Origin: Parvibaculum indicum
GTDB lineage: Bacteria > Pseudomonadota > Alphaproteobacteria > Parvibaculales > Parvibaculaceae
NCBI RefSeq assembly: GCF_011762095.1
Contig: NZ_JAASQO010000005.1
Coordinates: forward strand, 124,001 to 188,000
Reading direction: 5' to 3'
DNA length: 64,000 nt
A program made the position numbers and the translations under genes. This document shows, in pieces, positions 46,045 through 55,010 of this stretch. The first letter of the stretch is position 1. Each line of letters begins with the position of its first letter. Below the pieces are notes generated by a model, which worked only from the letters and a program-made list of their open reading frames with translations, did no database searches and was not told where the DNA came from.

Positions 46045-46791
46045 ATGAAGATGAAGGAACTCGAGAAGGAGACGGGCGTCGGCCGGGAGACGATCCGCTT
46101 TTACATCCGCGAAGGCCTGCTGCCCGAGCCCGACCGTCCCAAACGGAACGTGGCCCGCTACGATCAGGAGCATGTGGACCGGCTGAAGCTGATCCGCCGC
46201 CTGCAGCATGAGCGCTTCCTGCCTCTCAGCGTCATCAAGACCATCGTCACCGCGCAGGATGCGCGCCCCCAGCGCGGCATCGAGCAGCTGATCGGGCTTG
46301 AAAACCTTCTCGGGCCGCTGGTCGCCGATCCGCGCAATCTGGAGCCGCGGCGTTTCGCGGAGGTTCGCGACAGTTCGGGGCTCAGCGAGGAGGAGATGCG
46401 GCGCCTCGTCGAGGTCGGCTTTCTCCATGTGGACAATCATGACGGCGAGGAATGGCTCAACAGCCGCAATGCGCGACTGGTGGAACTCGTCGCGGAGGGC
46501 CGCAAGGAAGGCTTCACGCCCGATATGGGCTATGAGGTCGACACCTATGGCATCTATGCGGAACTGACGGATGTGCTGGCGCGGCGCGCGGTCGTCACCT
46601 TCTACGAGAATGTGGGCGACAGGCTCGACCAGGAAGAGGCGGCCCAGCTTGCCGCGCGCGGGATCCGGCTGCTCGACGAGATCCTGCCTCTCTTGCGGAT
46701 CGAGAAGATCGTGCGCGAGATCAAGCGCCTCAGCGACGAGGGCGAGCTACCCGAGGGCTACACGCGCGATCGCCAGGCGGGGCCGTCCTAG
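46045..46791 (+). CDS. MerR-family transcriptional regulator
   Basis: The 248-residue protein begins with the MerR DNA-binding domain (MKMKELEKETGVGRETIRFY, then IREGLLPEPDRPKRNVARYD). A long C-terminal part lacking metal-binding cysteines follows, so it probably senses a small molecule. Its end overlaps the convergent ABC ATPase gene by four bases. Target genes are not evident. Confidence 0.92.
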   Translation: MKMKELEKETGVGRETIRFYIREGLLPEPDRPKRNVARYDQEHVDRLKLIRRLQHERFLPLSVIKTIVTAQDARPQRGIEQLIGLENLLGPLVADPRNLEPRRFAEVRDSSGLSEEEMRRLVEVGFLHVDNHDGEEWLNSRNARLVELVAEGRKEGFTPDMGYEVDTYGIYAELTDVLARRAVVTFYENVGDRLDQEEAAQLAARGIRLLDEILPLLRIEKIVREIKRLSDEGELPEGYTRDRQAGPS

Positions 46792-47933
46792 TCCCGCAGC
46801 AGCAGCGCATCTTCCTTGCGCCAGTAGAGCCAGTATTCCTCGCCCGGCGAGAAGGTGAATTCCTCGATGTCGCGGCTGACATTGCCGATATCGGCCAGCA
46901 GGCGTTTACCCCCGCCGATCTCGAAGAAGATGTTGGAATAGCTGCCGTAATAGGCCACTTCGCCGACCTTGCCCTTGACGATGACGGCGCTGTCGGGATC
47001 GCGGATTTCTTCGGGCCTGTCGGCCACGAAGATCTTTTCCGGCCGGATCGCCATGGTGAGGTCGCCCTGCGCATCGCCCGCGGTCTGGAACGCATCCAGC
47101 GGCGCGGCGTCGACGGTCACGCGGCCGTCGCCGGCCGGGGTCACTTTCGCGTCCAGCATGTTGATGGTGCCGATGAAGTCGGCCACGAACTTGTTGTGCG
47201 GGTTTTCGTAAAGCTGCTGCGGCGAGGCGATCTGGCGCACCACACCGTCGCTCATCACGGCGATGCGGTCGGCCATGGAAAGCGCCTCGGACTGATCGTG
47301 CGTCACCACCACGAAGGTAATGCCGACGGTCTTTTGCAGGCGGACGAGTTCGAGCTGCATGGCCTCGCGCAGCTTGGCATCGAGCGCGGAGAGCGGTTCG
47401 TCGAGCAGCAGCACGGAGGGTTGTTTGACCAGGGCGCGGGCGAGCGCCACGCGCTGGCGCTGGCCGCCGGAAAGTTCGTCGGGTTTGCGCTTGCCGTAAC
47501 CGCCGAGTTTCACGAGGTCGAGCGCGTCGGAAACGCGCGTCCTGATCTCGCCGGCGGGCCGGCCGTCCATTTTCAGGCCATAACCGACATTCTGTTCGAC
47601 GGTCATATGCGGGAAGACCGCATAGGACTGGAACACCATGTTCACCGGGCGTTTGTTCGGGGCGACGTCGGCCATGTTCTGGCCGTCGATCAGGACCTCG
47701 CCATGGCTGGGCGTTTCAAAACCGGCCAGCATGCGCAAAAGCGTGGTCTTGCCGCAGCCCGACGGGCCCAGAAGGGCAAAGAACTCGCCGCGCTTGATGG
47801 TGAAGTCGGCATGGTCGACCGCCTTTACCCCGCCGGGGAAGACCTTGGACACGCCGTTTATCTCGATGATCGGTTGCCGGTCCGTCCGGACCTCGGGCGA
47901 GGATAGCGTCGTTGCGGCTTCAGACATGCACAT
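46788..47933 (-). CDS. PotA/FbpC-like ABC transporter ATPase
   Basis: The 381-residue protein has Walker A GPSGCGKTT, Q-loop MVFQSYAVFPHM, signature LSGGQ and Walker B VLLLDEP. A C-terminal TOBE_2 domain (AIRPEKIFVADRPEE) follows. This is the class that drives polyamine or ferric-iron importers. No permease or binding protein is adjacent, so it either serves a complex encoded elsewhere or begins a split operon. Start ATG 47933 or 47927. Confidence 0.92.
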   Translation of the reverse strand: MCMSEAATTLSSPEVRTDRQPIIEINGVSKVFPGGVKAVDHADFTIKRGEFFALLGPSGCGKTTLLRMLAGFETPSHGEVLIDGQNMADVAPNKRPVNMVFQSYAVFPHMTVEQNVGYGLKMDGRPAGEIRTRVSDALDLVKLGGYGKRKPDELSGGQRQRVALARALVKQPSVLLLDEPLSALDAKLREAMQLELVRLQKTVGITFVVVTHDQSEALSMADRIAVMSDGVVRQIASPQQLYENPHNKFVADFIGTINMLDAKVTPAGDGRVTVDAAPLDAFQTAGDAQGDLTMAIRPEKIFVADRPEEIRDPDSAVIVKGKVGEVAYYGSYSNIFFEIGGGKRLLADIGNVSRDIEEFTFSPGEEYWLYWRKEDALLLRD

Positions 47934-48160
47934 GCTCGACTTGTTATGCCCGGCAAGCGCTGCGATCGGCGTGCGGGCAGGCTTCTGACACGATCGGGAG
48001 AGAGGTCGGATGTGAGAAAACGGCGCCCGCCCGGTAATTCGTCATAAAGAGCCTAGCACCGGAAGCGGGGGGACGGGCAAGCGGAATGCGGCAGTGCGGT
48101 ATGACGGCCGTCCCGCCGTGCGGCCAAGGAATATGGATCATTCTTCTTGTAAATTAGAAT

Positions 48161-48176
48161 GAGAATAAATATTATC
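48161..48176. promoter_or_regulatory. AT-rich dyad, possibly Fur-like
   Basis: GAGAAT (48161-48166) and ATTATC (48171-48176) are inverted repeats at 5 of 6 positions within a sharply AT-rich stretch (48140-48180) of GC-rich DNA. It lies between the ABC ATPase and DUF2061 genes. The resemblance to iron-regulator boxes is only partial. Confidence 0.3.
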
Positions 48177-48230
48177 TAGCTCATGCAGCCGGGATATGGG
48201 GTCCCGTGCGTCTCACGGATGGAGATCGAC

Positions 48231-48464
48231 ATGCGCTCGCTTGCCAAGACACTGACTTTTGCCTGCCTGCATTTCAGCGTCGGCTTCGGCGTGACCTATG
48301 CGCTGACCGGGTCCGTCAGCATCGCCGCGGGCGTGGCGCTGATCGAGCCGCTGGTGAATACGGTGGTCTTCTATTTCCACGAGCAGGCATGGGCCCGGGC
48401 CGACGGGCGGGCCGCCGAACTCGAAAAGGGGTTCGACCCGGATCTCGGCCACAACGTCCTCTGA
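48231..48464 (+). CDS. DUF2061 small membrane protein
   Basis: The 77-residue protein reads SLAKTLTFACLHFSVGFGVT and then IEPLVNTVVFYFHEQAW, the DUF2061 pattern with two hydrophobic helices and a conserved HExxW. ATG 48231 has GGAG six bases upstream; ATG 48219 is possible. Function is unknown. Confidence 0.85.
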   Translation: MRSLAKTLTFACLHFSVGFGVTYALTGSVSIAAGVALIEPLVNTVVFYFHEQAWARADGRAAELEKGFDPDLGHNVL

Positions 48465-48528
48465 CACCGTCATCTGACGGGGTATCGGCCGGATATGTTT
48501 CGCGCCGCCGGATGTTCCGGCGGCGTTT

Positions 48529-49170
48529 TCATTTCCAGGCCCAGACGGGCTGTTCCAGACGGTCGACGCGGGTATCGCGGCCCCTGAGCGCCACTTCGGC
48601 GAACTGGTAGAGCATGGCGGCGGTGGGCGCGTGGATATGCGAGGGGCCGATATGGAGGCGGATGACGGGCCGCTCGCTTTCGGGGATGTCGATGAATTCC
48701 GGCGAGCCTTCCCGGTCGAACTCGCTCAATCCGAAATGATGGATGGAGGCGACCTCGGCGGGGTTCGCTTCCATGTCCGAAAGATCCGCCGTCCAGAAGA
48801 CGAAAGGCGTGATCTCATAGCCCGAGCGTGTGGGATAGGCGTCCAGCCGTCCCAGAAGATGGTCCGGCGACAGGGCCAGCCCGATTTCCTCGCGCATTTC
48901 GCGCAGCGCCGCGTCGAGCACCGTCTCGCCGGGATCGAGCCGCCCGCCCGGCAGCGCCCATTGGCCCGCATGAGAAGAAAGGCGCGGCACGCGGCGGGTG
49001 AGCAGGAAGCCCGCCTCCTCTTCGCTGTCGGGCCCTTCCTTGCGCATGGGCGCGACCGCGATGGCGACGGCGGCCTGTTTCAGCGCCGACGGCGCGGGCG
49101 TTTCGGGGCGGAAGGCGGAAAGCCTCTCGGTCATCTGGCGGCGGAGCGTCTCGTCGAAAGGGTAGGGCAT
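48529..49170 (-). CDS. Nudix hydrolase (CoA pyrophosphatase-like)
   Basis: The 213-residue protein has the Nudix box GGRLDPGETVLDAALREMRE followed by EIG, and an upstream LLTRRVPRLSSHAGQWALPG stretch like the NudL/CoA-pyrophosphatase group (UPF0035). It probably hydrolyses CoA or a related nucleotide diphosphate. ATG 49170 starts the family-like N terminus. Confidence 0.9.
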   Translation of the reverse strand: MPYPFDETLRRQMTERLSAFRPETPAPSALKQAAVAIAVAPMRKEGPDSEEEAGFLLTRRVPRLSSHAGQWALPGGRLDPGETVLDAALREMREEIGLALSPDHLLGRLDAYPTRSGYEITPFVFWTADLSDMEANPAEVASIHHFGLSEFDREGSPEFIDIPESERPVIRLHIGPSHIHAPTAAMLYQFAEVALRGRDTRVDRLEQPVWAWK

Positions 49171-49381
49171 TGAACTTGCGGGGTCGGTGGCTGTTGATTG
49201 GGTGTTTAGTAAATCGGTCCCGATGGCGCGGTTCGGCGTCAAAAGACCCTCAAATGTTTAACATCATAAACGCGCGCGTGAAATTTCGTCTTCCCGGCAT
49301 CTTGGTGGGCCGTGTGCGGGCGCGTAACCTCCTCCTTACAGGTCAAGGCCGTCTCATCTTCCGAGCCCGGAGGTTACGCCC

Positions 49382-50500
49382 ATGCGTATCGGTGTCCCCA
49401 AGGAAATCAAGGTCCATGAATATCGCGTGGGCATGACGCCCGCGGCGGTGCGCGAAGCGGTTCATCACGGGCACCGGGTGATGGTGCAGAAGGATGCGGG
49501 GCTCGGCATCGGTCTGTTCGACAGCGATTATGAAACGGCGGGCGCGGAAATCGCCGCGACGCCGGACGAGATTTTCGAGCGCGCCGACATGATCGTGAAG
49601 GTGAAGGAACCGCAGCACGCCGAATGGAAGATGCTGCGCGAGGGCCAGATCCTCTTCACCTATCTGCATCTGGCGCCCGATCCGGAGCAGGCACGCGGAT
49701 TGATGGAATCGGGCTGCGTGGCCATTGCCTATGAAACGGTGACGGATCAGCGCGGCGGGCTGCCTCTGCTGGCGCCCATGTCGGAAGTGGCCGGCCGCAT
49801 GTCCATCCAGGCCGGTGCCCATTGCCTTGAGATAGCCCAGGGCGGTCGCGGCATGTTGCTGGGTGGCGTGCCGGGCGTGGCCGCCAGCCGCGTCGTCGTG
49901 CTGGGCGGCGGCGTGGCTGGCACCAATGCCGCGCGCATGGCGATGGGGCTCGAGGCGCATGTGACGGTGATCGACATCAACCTGCACCGGCTTTACGAGC
50001 TCGACATGCAGTTCGGCCCGATGCTCAACACCATCTATTCGACGGTCGATGCGATCGAGGAATATGTGCTGGGCGCCGATCTCGTCATCGGCGCGGTGCT
50101 GGTGCCGGGCGCGGCGGCGCCCAAGCTCGTGACCGAAGAGATGGTGAAGAAGATGAAGAAGGGTTCGGTGCTCGTCGACATCGCCATCGACCAGGGCGGC
50201 TGCTTTGCCACCTCGCATCCCACCACCCATGCCGATCCCACCTATGTGACGGATGAGGTGGTGCATTATTGCGTCGCCAACATGCCCGGCGCGGTAGCGC
50301 GCACCTCCACCTTCGCGCTCAACAACGCCACGCTGCCCTTCACCCTGTCGCTGGCCGACAAGGGCTACCGGCAGGCACTTGCCGACAATCAGCACCTCAA
50401 GGCCGGTCTTAATGTCTATGAGGGCAAGCTCACCTATCGGGCGGTGGCCGAGGCGCTGGGCGCACCTTTCCACGAGGCGGACAGTCTGCTCGGCGCCTGA
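49382..50500 (+). CDS. ald: Alanine dehydrogenase
   Basis: The 372-residue NAD-dependent enzyme interconverts alanine and pyruvate plus ammonia. It starts [20 protein letters not shown], has KVKEPQ (substrate-binding Lys) and YLHLAP (catalytic His), and the NAD motif [14 protein letters not shown]. Length is normal. GGAGG lies ten bases before the ATG. No Lrp-type regulator is adjacent. Confidence 0.97.
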   Translation: MRIGVPKEIKVHEYRVGMTPAAVREAVHHGHRVMVQKDAGLGIGLFDSDYETAGAEIAATPDEIFERADMIVKVKEPQHAEWKMLREGQILFTYLHLAPDPEQARGLMESGCVAIAYETVTDQRGGLPLLAPMSEVAGRMSIQAGAHCLEIAQGGRGMLLGGVPGVAASRVVVLGGGVAGTNAARMAMGLEAHVTVIDINLHRLYELDMQFGPMLNTIYSTVDAIEEYVLGADLVIGAVLVPGAAAPKLVTEEMVKKMKKGSVLVDIAIDQGGCFATSHPTTHADPTYVTDEVVHYCVANMPGAVARTSTFALNNATLPFTLSLADKGYRQALADNQHLKAGLNVYEGKLTYRAVAEALGAPFHEADSLLGA

Positions 50501-50619
50501 AGCTCCCGAGCGGGCTTTCGTGTGACCCTGTCCTATAAAGATACAGTTTTTATTAACCATATTGCCCGAGTCTCCCGCCATGGCCCTTCGGGGCGTATGG
50601 GCAATACGGGGGCTCGACC

Positions 50620-51318
50620 ATGTTTCGGGATAAAGTCCGGCGGGAACGTTTCTGGCTGTTTCTGGGCGCAATGCTGATCGCGATTTTCGTTTGGCAGCGC
50701 GAGACCGTCTCGCGTGAAACGCCGGAGCGCTACGACACGGCGGGGATGAACCGTCTGGTGGAGAGCACGGTTGAGGTGCCGGTATATGTGGCCGACGCGC
50801 ATGCCTTGCCGAAGCCTAGGCCCTGGCGGCCTGCGACAGCGGTGCGTCCGGCGCCCGAACCTCGCCGCGCGCCTGCCCGTCATGAGCCGGTGCGCGTCGC
50901 GGCCGTTCCCGATGCGGCCGGGGATCGCGACGACCGCCTCATTACCGGCTCCATCAACGCATCGCCGGTCCTGCCCATGGCGCGGCCGGGCCTGGACCGC
51001 CGGGTACAGGTGGCGAGCCTGGCGCCCGCCGCGCCTGTGAGCGCAGGTTCCGAGGGCCGCTCCGGCATGGCGCGCTATTATGTGCAGCTCGGCTCCTATC
51101 AATCCATCGACTCGGCGACCCGGCGCTATCTGGATCTTTCCGGCGAGAAGGTCGATCTTCAGGGCGATGAGCGGATCTTCATCGAAGAGGCGGATGTGGG
51201 CGGCGAACGCTTTCACCGGGTCCGGATGGGCGGTTTTGCAAGCGAGCGAGATGCCCGCGCGGCCTGCGCAAGGGCCGGTATTCCGGGCGCCGATTGCGCG
51301 GTTGTCGCGCTCAACTGA
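50620..51318 (+). CDS. SPOR-domain membrane protein
   Basis: The 232-residue protein has one N-terminal helix ([16 protein letters not shown]) and a long Pro/Arg/Ala-rich linker in the periplasm. The C-terminal SPOR domain reads [20 protein letters not shown] and ends [24 protein letters not shown] domains bind denuded septal peptidoglycan, so a role in division is expected. It is transcribed just before rpmF. Confidence 0.88.
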   Translation: MFRDKVRRERFWLFLGAMLIAIFVWQRETVSRETPERYDTAGMNRLVESTVEVPVYVADAHALPKPRPWRPATAVRPAPEPRRAPARHEPVRVAAVPDAAGDRDDRLITGSINASPVLPMARPGLDRRVQVASLAPAAPVSAGSEGRSGMARYYVQLGSYQSIDSATRRYLDLSGEKVDLQGDERIFIEEADVGGERFHRVRMGGFASERDARAACARAGIPGADCAVVALN

Positions 51319-51560
51319 GGCCCGCGCGCCGGATTCGCGCAAATATGCGCCGAAGCGCCAGGGGGGCATGGACTTTTGCCCCCTTTTGCCTGTATAAGCC
51401 CGTCCAAATTGCCGGTTGCCCGGGGCGAAGTGGATTTCGGGGCGCGGCAAGCCGATTTCAAAGCCTAGTCGAGGCAGGCAGCCGGCACCGGCCCATCCCG
51501 TTTTCCGGGCCGGCGCGGAGAGCCGCCTTTGACGGGTTTAACCCAACTGGAGCTAGAGCC

Positions 51561-51746
51561 ATGGCCGTTCCGAAGAGTAAAGTTACCCGGTCCAAGCGCG
51601 GCATGCGCCGTTCGGCCGATGCGCTGAAGCAGCAGGCCTATGTCGAAAATCCCGACAGCGGCGAGCTGCACCGTCCGCATCATATCGACCTGAAGAGCGG
51701 TATGTATCGCGGCCGTCAGGTGCTGAAGCCGAAGGACGATTTCTGA
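51561..51746 (+). CDS. rpmF: 50S ribosomal protein L32
   Basis: The 61-residue protein begins [20 protein letters not shown], the L32 signature. GGAG lies 8-11 bases before ATG 51561. The usual yceD/plsX neighbours are absent. The leader has a hairpin (51489-51495 with 51508-51514). A strong terminator follows. Confidence 0.97.
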   Translation: MAVPKSKVTRSKRGMRRSADALKQQAYVENPDSGELHRPHHIDLKSGMYRGRQVLKPKDDF

Positions 51747-51767
51747 TCCGACCGGATCGAGAGATGC

Positions 51768-51803
51768 AAAAACGCCGGCTCCCGAAAGGGCGCCGGCGTT
51801 TTT
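51768..51803 (+). terminator. Terminator after rpmF
   Basis: AACGCCGGC (51771-51779) pairs with GCCGGCGTT (51792-51800), flanked by an A run and a T run, so it could also work on the minus strand. Confidence 0.93.
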
Positions 51804-51824
51804 CGTTCGTCCGGCTTGAACCGG

Positions 51825-51912
51825 CATTGCGAGCGCCCGTCAGGGTGCGCGGCAATCCAGAACGGCAGGCGCAGCACTGGATTGCTTCGTCGCTTCGCTC
51901 CTCGCAATGACG
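51825..51912. repeat. Palindromic dispersed repeat, copy 1
   Basis: The element starts CATTGCGAGCG, has GGCAATCCAG and CTGGATTGCTTCG as an internal inverted pair, and ends CTCGCAATGACG. It is an 88-base imperfect palindrome between rpmF and the M14-like gene. A second copy is at 61490. Confidence 0.88.
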
Positions 51913-51925
51913 AAGGAGGGCGGTT

Positions 51926-53008
51926 CTATTCCAGCCCCTTGAGCCCCTTCACCGCCACCTCCTCGGCGCGGGCGAAGATCTCTTCCTTCCAGTCGTCCTC
52001 GTTCACATAGAACGCATTGCGGATGAGGGTGGCGACTTCTTTCGCGCGCGGGTTTTCCGCGCCGCCATGCTGCCAGAGCCAGTTGTCGGCCTGCAGCGCG
52101 AAGGAGACATCCGTGATCGGCAGCGTGCCGAATTCCAGGCCGCAGGCGGCCAGCGTCTTGCCGTCGAGTTCTTCCGCCAGGAAATCGGTGATGGAGCCGG
52201 CAATGTTCGACGAGACGGAGCCTTCCCCCTTGGTGGAGATGACTTCGTCGCCCCAGAGAGCGGTCATGCGGTCATAGGTCGGTGTGCCGGGGGCGGCGGT
52301 GCTGATGATCTCGCCATGGCCGCGGGGGCCGAGGCCGGAATGGAAATCGATGAAGACGATGCGGCTCGCGGGCGCGAGATATTTGCGCACGACCTCGCGC
52401 AGGGTGCGTTGCGACCAGCTGGGCGCATTGCCGCCGAACTGCACGCCGCCGGGATGGGCATATTGCCCGGCGCTCATCGCATGCTGGAGCGCGGGGAAGC
52501 CGTTCTTGTCCGCATAGGCGAGGAGCTTTTCCTGCGCGCTCTTGATGGTGTCCGGGTCGAGATCGGGCAGGTTGATGACGTCGATCAGTTCCTCATAGCC
52601 GGGATTTTCCGGATACGGCGCATCGTGATCGACGAAATTGCGGTTGAGGTCGACATTGTCCTCGTTCACGCGGCGGCTCCAGGCAAAGCCGAACGGGTTG
52701 ATCGCATGGATGAGGACAAGCGCGGCGCCCTCCGGCAGGCGGTCCGCGAATCCGGTTTCGAGAAGCGCCGTCTGCAATCCGGAGCCGCAATAGCCTTCCA
52801 CGCCATGCGTGCCCGCCCCGAGCGCGATGGCCGCGTCGGCGTCCGCCGGGCCGATATATGCGACATCCATGGCCAGCGTTTCGCCGCCGGGCCCCTTCAG
52901 CGGATGCTCATGGCTGTCGACGGCCGCTCCCTTCGCCTTCGCGGCGGCGATGAACTTCTCTCGGGCTTCGGCATAAGTCTCTGAAAAACAGGCAGGAATT
53001 TTTGTCAT
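51926..53008 (-). CDS. M14-family zinc carboxypeptidase-like protein (DUF2817)
   Basis: The 360-residue protein has H68 and E71 in GTHGVEG, R123 in VDLNRNF, H223 in IDFHSGLG and E292 in GLEFGT. These match the zinc ligands, substrate-binding Arg and catalytic Glu of M14 peptidases. There is no signal peptide, so it acts in the cytoplasm. The substrate is unknown. It is divergent from the membrane protein gene at 53178. Confidence 0.87.
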   Translation of the reverse strand: MTKIPACFSETYAEAREKFIAAAKAKGAAVDSHEHPLKGPGGETLAMDVAYIGPADADAAIALGAGTHGVEGYCGSGLQTALLETGFADRLPEGAALVLIHAINPFGFAWSRRVNEDNVDLNRNFVDHDAPYPENPGYEELIDVINLPDLDPDTIKSAQEKLLAYADKNGFPALQHAMSAGQYAHPGGVQFGGNAPSWSQRTLREVVRKYLAPASRIVFIDFHSGLGPRGHGEIISTAAPGTPTYDRMTALWGDEVISTKGEGSVSSNIAGSITDFLAEELDGKTLAACGLEFGTLPITDVSFALQADNWLWQHGGAENPRAKEVATLIRNAFYVNEDDWKEEIFARAEEVAVKGLKGLE

Positions 53009-53177
53009 GGTCGGCTCGCTTTGTCCGGTAACCCTGTTGCGGTTGCCGGTGGGGTTTCACCCTTCTGTTGTGCTAGTGTGGCACAGTCGAGGGATGCGGG
53101 GGGCATAAAGCGCATTCCGGACGGCCACGCCGGTCGTGGCCTCGGCAACGGTCAAAGGGTTCTAGAGAGGGGATCAC

Positions 53178-53570
53178 ATGTTGGGCACTTTTCCGCTGAT
53201 GGCGCTGGTCATCATCGTTTATAACGCGCTCGTTTATCTGACGGGTATCGATCTGACGGCGCCGGTATTCGAGGTGGCGCTGGTTTCGGGTGCGATCTGG
53301 ACGGTCTCGGTCAACGATATCATCGTCGCAGCCGGCCTGATCCTCCTCTTCCTGGAACTGATCGGCGCGACGCGCACCGGCGCCTCCACCATCGTCAATC
53401 ACGCGCTTTCCATGCTGGTGCTGCTGGTGGCGTTGATCGAATTCATCGTGTTGCCGCAGTTCGGGCACTCGACCTTCTTCCTGCTGGTGCTGCTGACGCT
53501 GTTCGATGTGATCGCAGGCTTCACCGTCACGATCACGGCGGCGCGGCGCGACTTCACGGTCGGCGAATAA
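53178..53570 (+). CDS. Conserved four-helix membrane protein of unknown function
   Basis: The 130-residue protein has four hydrophobic segments (FPLMALVIIVYNALVYLTG; IIVAAGLILLFLELIGA; LSMLVLLVALIEFIVL; FFLLVLLTLFDVIAGF) and short loops. A GAGAGGGG site precedes ATG 53178. I do not recognise a named family. Its last 17 bases overlap the convergent pabC gene. Confidence 0.85.
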   Translation: MLGTFPLMALVIIVYNALVYLTGIDLTAPVFEVALVSGAIWTVSVNDIIVAAGLILLFLELIGATRTGASTIVNHALSMLVLLVALIEFIVLPQFGHSTFFLLVLLTLFDVIAGFTVTITAARRDFTVGE

Positions 53571-54390
53571 ACGCCTCATAGGCGTCGGACAATCTTTGCG
53601 TTTCGGGATGGGCGGGAAGTTTCCGCCCATCCATTTTTTCGACCGGCAGCAGCCCCGTCAGGCTGTTGGTGAGGAAGATGCCCTCCGCCTTCAGCAGGCG
53701 TTCCGGCGCGATGCGGCCTTCCTCGGTCTCGATGTCCAGCTTGCGGGCGAGGGCCAACACGCTGGCGCGCGTAATGCCGGGCAGGATGGGACCGTCGGTC
53801 GTGGGCGTGACGAGCGTTCTCCCTTCCCAGAAGAAAACATTGCCGACACTGGCGCAGGCGAGATGGCCTTGCGTGTCGAGCAGGATGGCTTCATCCGCGC
53901 CGGCGAGTTTCGCTTCTTCCTTCGCGAACACATTGTCGAGATAGGGCAGGGCCTTCAACTGCGCGGCGGGCGAGCTTGCGTTGCGCCGGATGGTGCTGAT
54001 GACGGCGCGCACGCTTTCGGGCGGTTCCGCGCCCGGCGCGGCGGCGATGAGCAGCGTGGGCGATACCTCCGGCGGCACGGCGATGCCGCGCGGGCCGGGG
54101 CCGCGCGTCAGCGTCACGCGCAGCGAGGCGCGCGGTGCATTGTCGAGCGCATTGGCGGCCAGCAGCTCCCCGCAGGCGGCTTTCAGCGCGGCGGGCGGGA
54201 AGGGCAGCGGAATGGCGAGGATCTCCGCCGCCGAGGCGAGCCGCGCAATATGCGCGTCGATCAGCACAGGCCGGCCGTCCAGCACCAACAGCGTTTCGAA
54301 CAGCCCGTCGCCCAGCAGGAAGCCGCGATCGCTTGGTGCGATATGCGCGCCCTCCGCCTCGACAATCTCGCCATTGAGCCAGAGTTTCAT
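53554..54390 (-). CDS. pabC: Aminodeoxychorismate lyase (class IV aminotransferase fold)
   Basis: The 278-residue PLP enzyme begins MKLWLNGEIVEAEGAHIAPS, with DRGFLLGDGLFETLLV and the PLP-lysine region LKALPYLDNVFAKEEAKLAG, then EAILLDTQGHLACASVGNVF. It releases pyruvate from aminodeoxychorismate to give p-aminobenzoate. It overlaps pabA by four bases, which favours PabC over a branched-chain aminotransferase. Confidence 0.9.
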   Translation of the reverse strand: MKLWLNGEIVEAEGAHIAPSDRGFLLGDGLFETLLVLDGRPVLIDAHIARLASAAEILAIPLPFPPAALKAACGELLAANALDNAPRASLRVTLTRGPGPRGIAVPPEVSPTLLIAAAPGAEPPESVRAVISTIRRNASSPAAQLKALPYLDNVFAKEEAKLAGADEAILLDTQGHLACASVGNVFFWEGRTLVTPTTDGPILPGITRASVLALARKLDIETEEGRIAPERLLKAEGIFLTNSLTGLLPVEKMDGRKLPAHPETQRLSDAYEAFIRRP

Positions 54391-55010
54391 GCCGTGCTCT
54401 CCCGGGCGGCGACGACGGTGCGCGCAAGGCGGGTCGGTCTCAGGCCGGCGATTTCGAGGAAATTCGCCAGCAGGTCGTGTCCATGTTCGGTGAGAACCGA
54501 TTCAGGGTGGAACTGCACGCCGAAAATCGGCGCGCTATCATGCGCCAGCGCCATGATTTCGCCGTCGGCGGTCCGGGCGGTGGCGCGCAGGGGACCGCTC
54601 TCGGGGAGCGCCGCCAGCAGCGAATGATAGCGCGCAGCTGTGAAGTCCTGCGGCAGGCCCTTGAAGAGCCCCGTGCCGTCATGATGGATGCGGGTGGGCT
54701 TGCCGTGGACGGGATTTGCGGCGCGCGGGGCGCTGCCGCCAAAGGCGACCGCGACGGCCTGGTGGCCGAGGCAGACGCCGAGCAGCGGAATGCCCGCCGT
54801 CGCCGCCGCGCGCACCAGCGGCACGGAGATGCCCGCGCTTTCCGGGCCGCAGGGGCCGGGCGAAAGGATGATGGCGTCGGGCCGCCGGGCAAGCGCGTCG
54901 TCCACGGTGAGGGCGTCGTGGCGGATCACTTTCCGTTCGAGCCCCAGCTCGCCGACATAACGGGCGAGGTTGTGGACGAAGCTGTCGTAATTATCGATGA
55001 GAAGGATCAC
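54387..55010 (-). CDS. pabA: Aminodeoxychorismate synthase glutamine amidotransferase
   Basis: The 207-residue class I amidotransferase has NYDSFVHNLARY, nucleophile Cys in GVCLGHQ and the His-Glu pair in FGVQFHPES. It feeds ammonia to PabB. It starts at GTG 55010, overlapping the pabB stop, and overlaps pabC at its own end. TrpG is an alternative name, but the operon context says PabA. Confidence 0.92.
   Translation of the reverse strand: MILLIDNYDSFVHNLARYVGELGLERKVIRHDALTVDDALARRPDAIILSPGPCGPESAGISVPLVRAAATAGIPLLGVCLGHQAVAVAFGGSAPRAANPVHGKPTRIHHDGTGLFKGLPQDFTAARYHSLLAALPESGPLRATARTADGEIMALAHDSAPIFGVQFHPESVLTEHGHDLLANFLEIAGLRPTRLARTVVAARESTA

Noticed and set aside
48161-48176. Definite Fur box
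   Set aside because: The arm spacing is 4 instead of the 7 expected between the same hexamers in the standard 19-base box, so it is reported only as a weak candidate.
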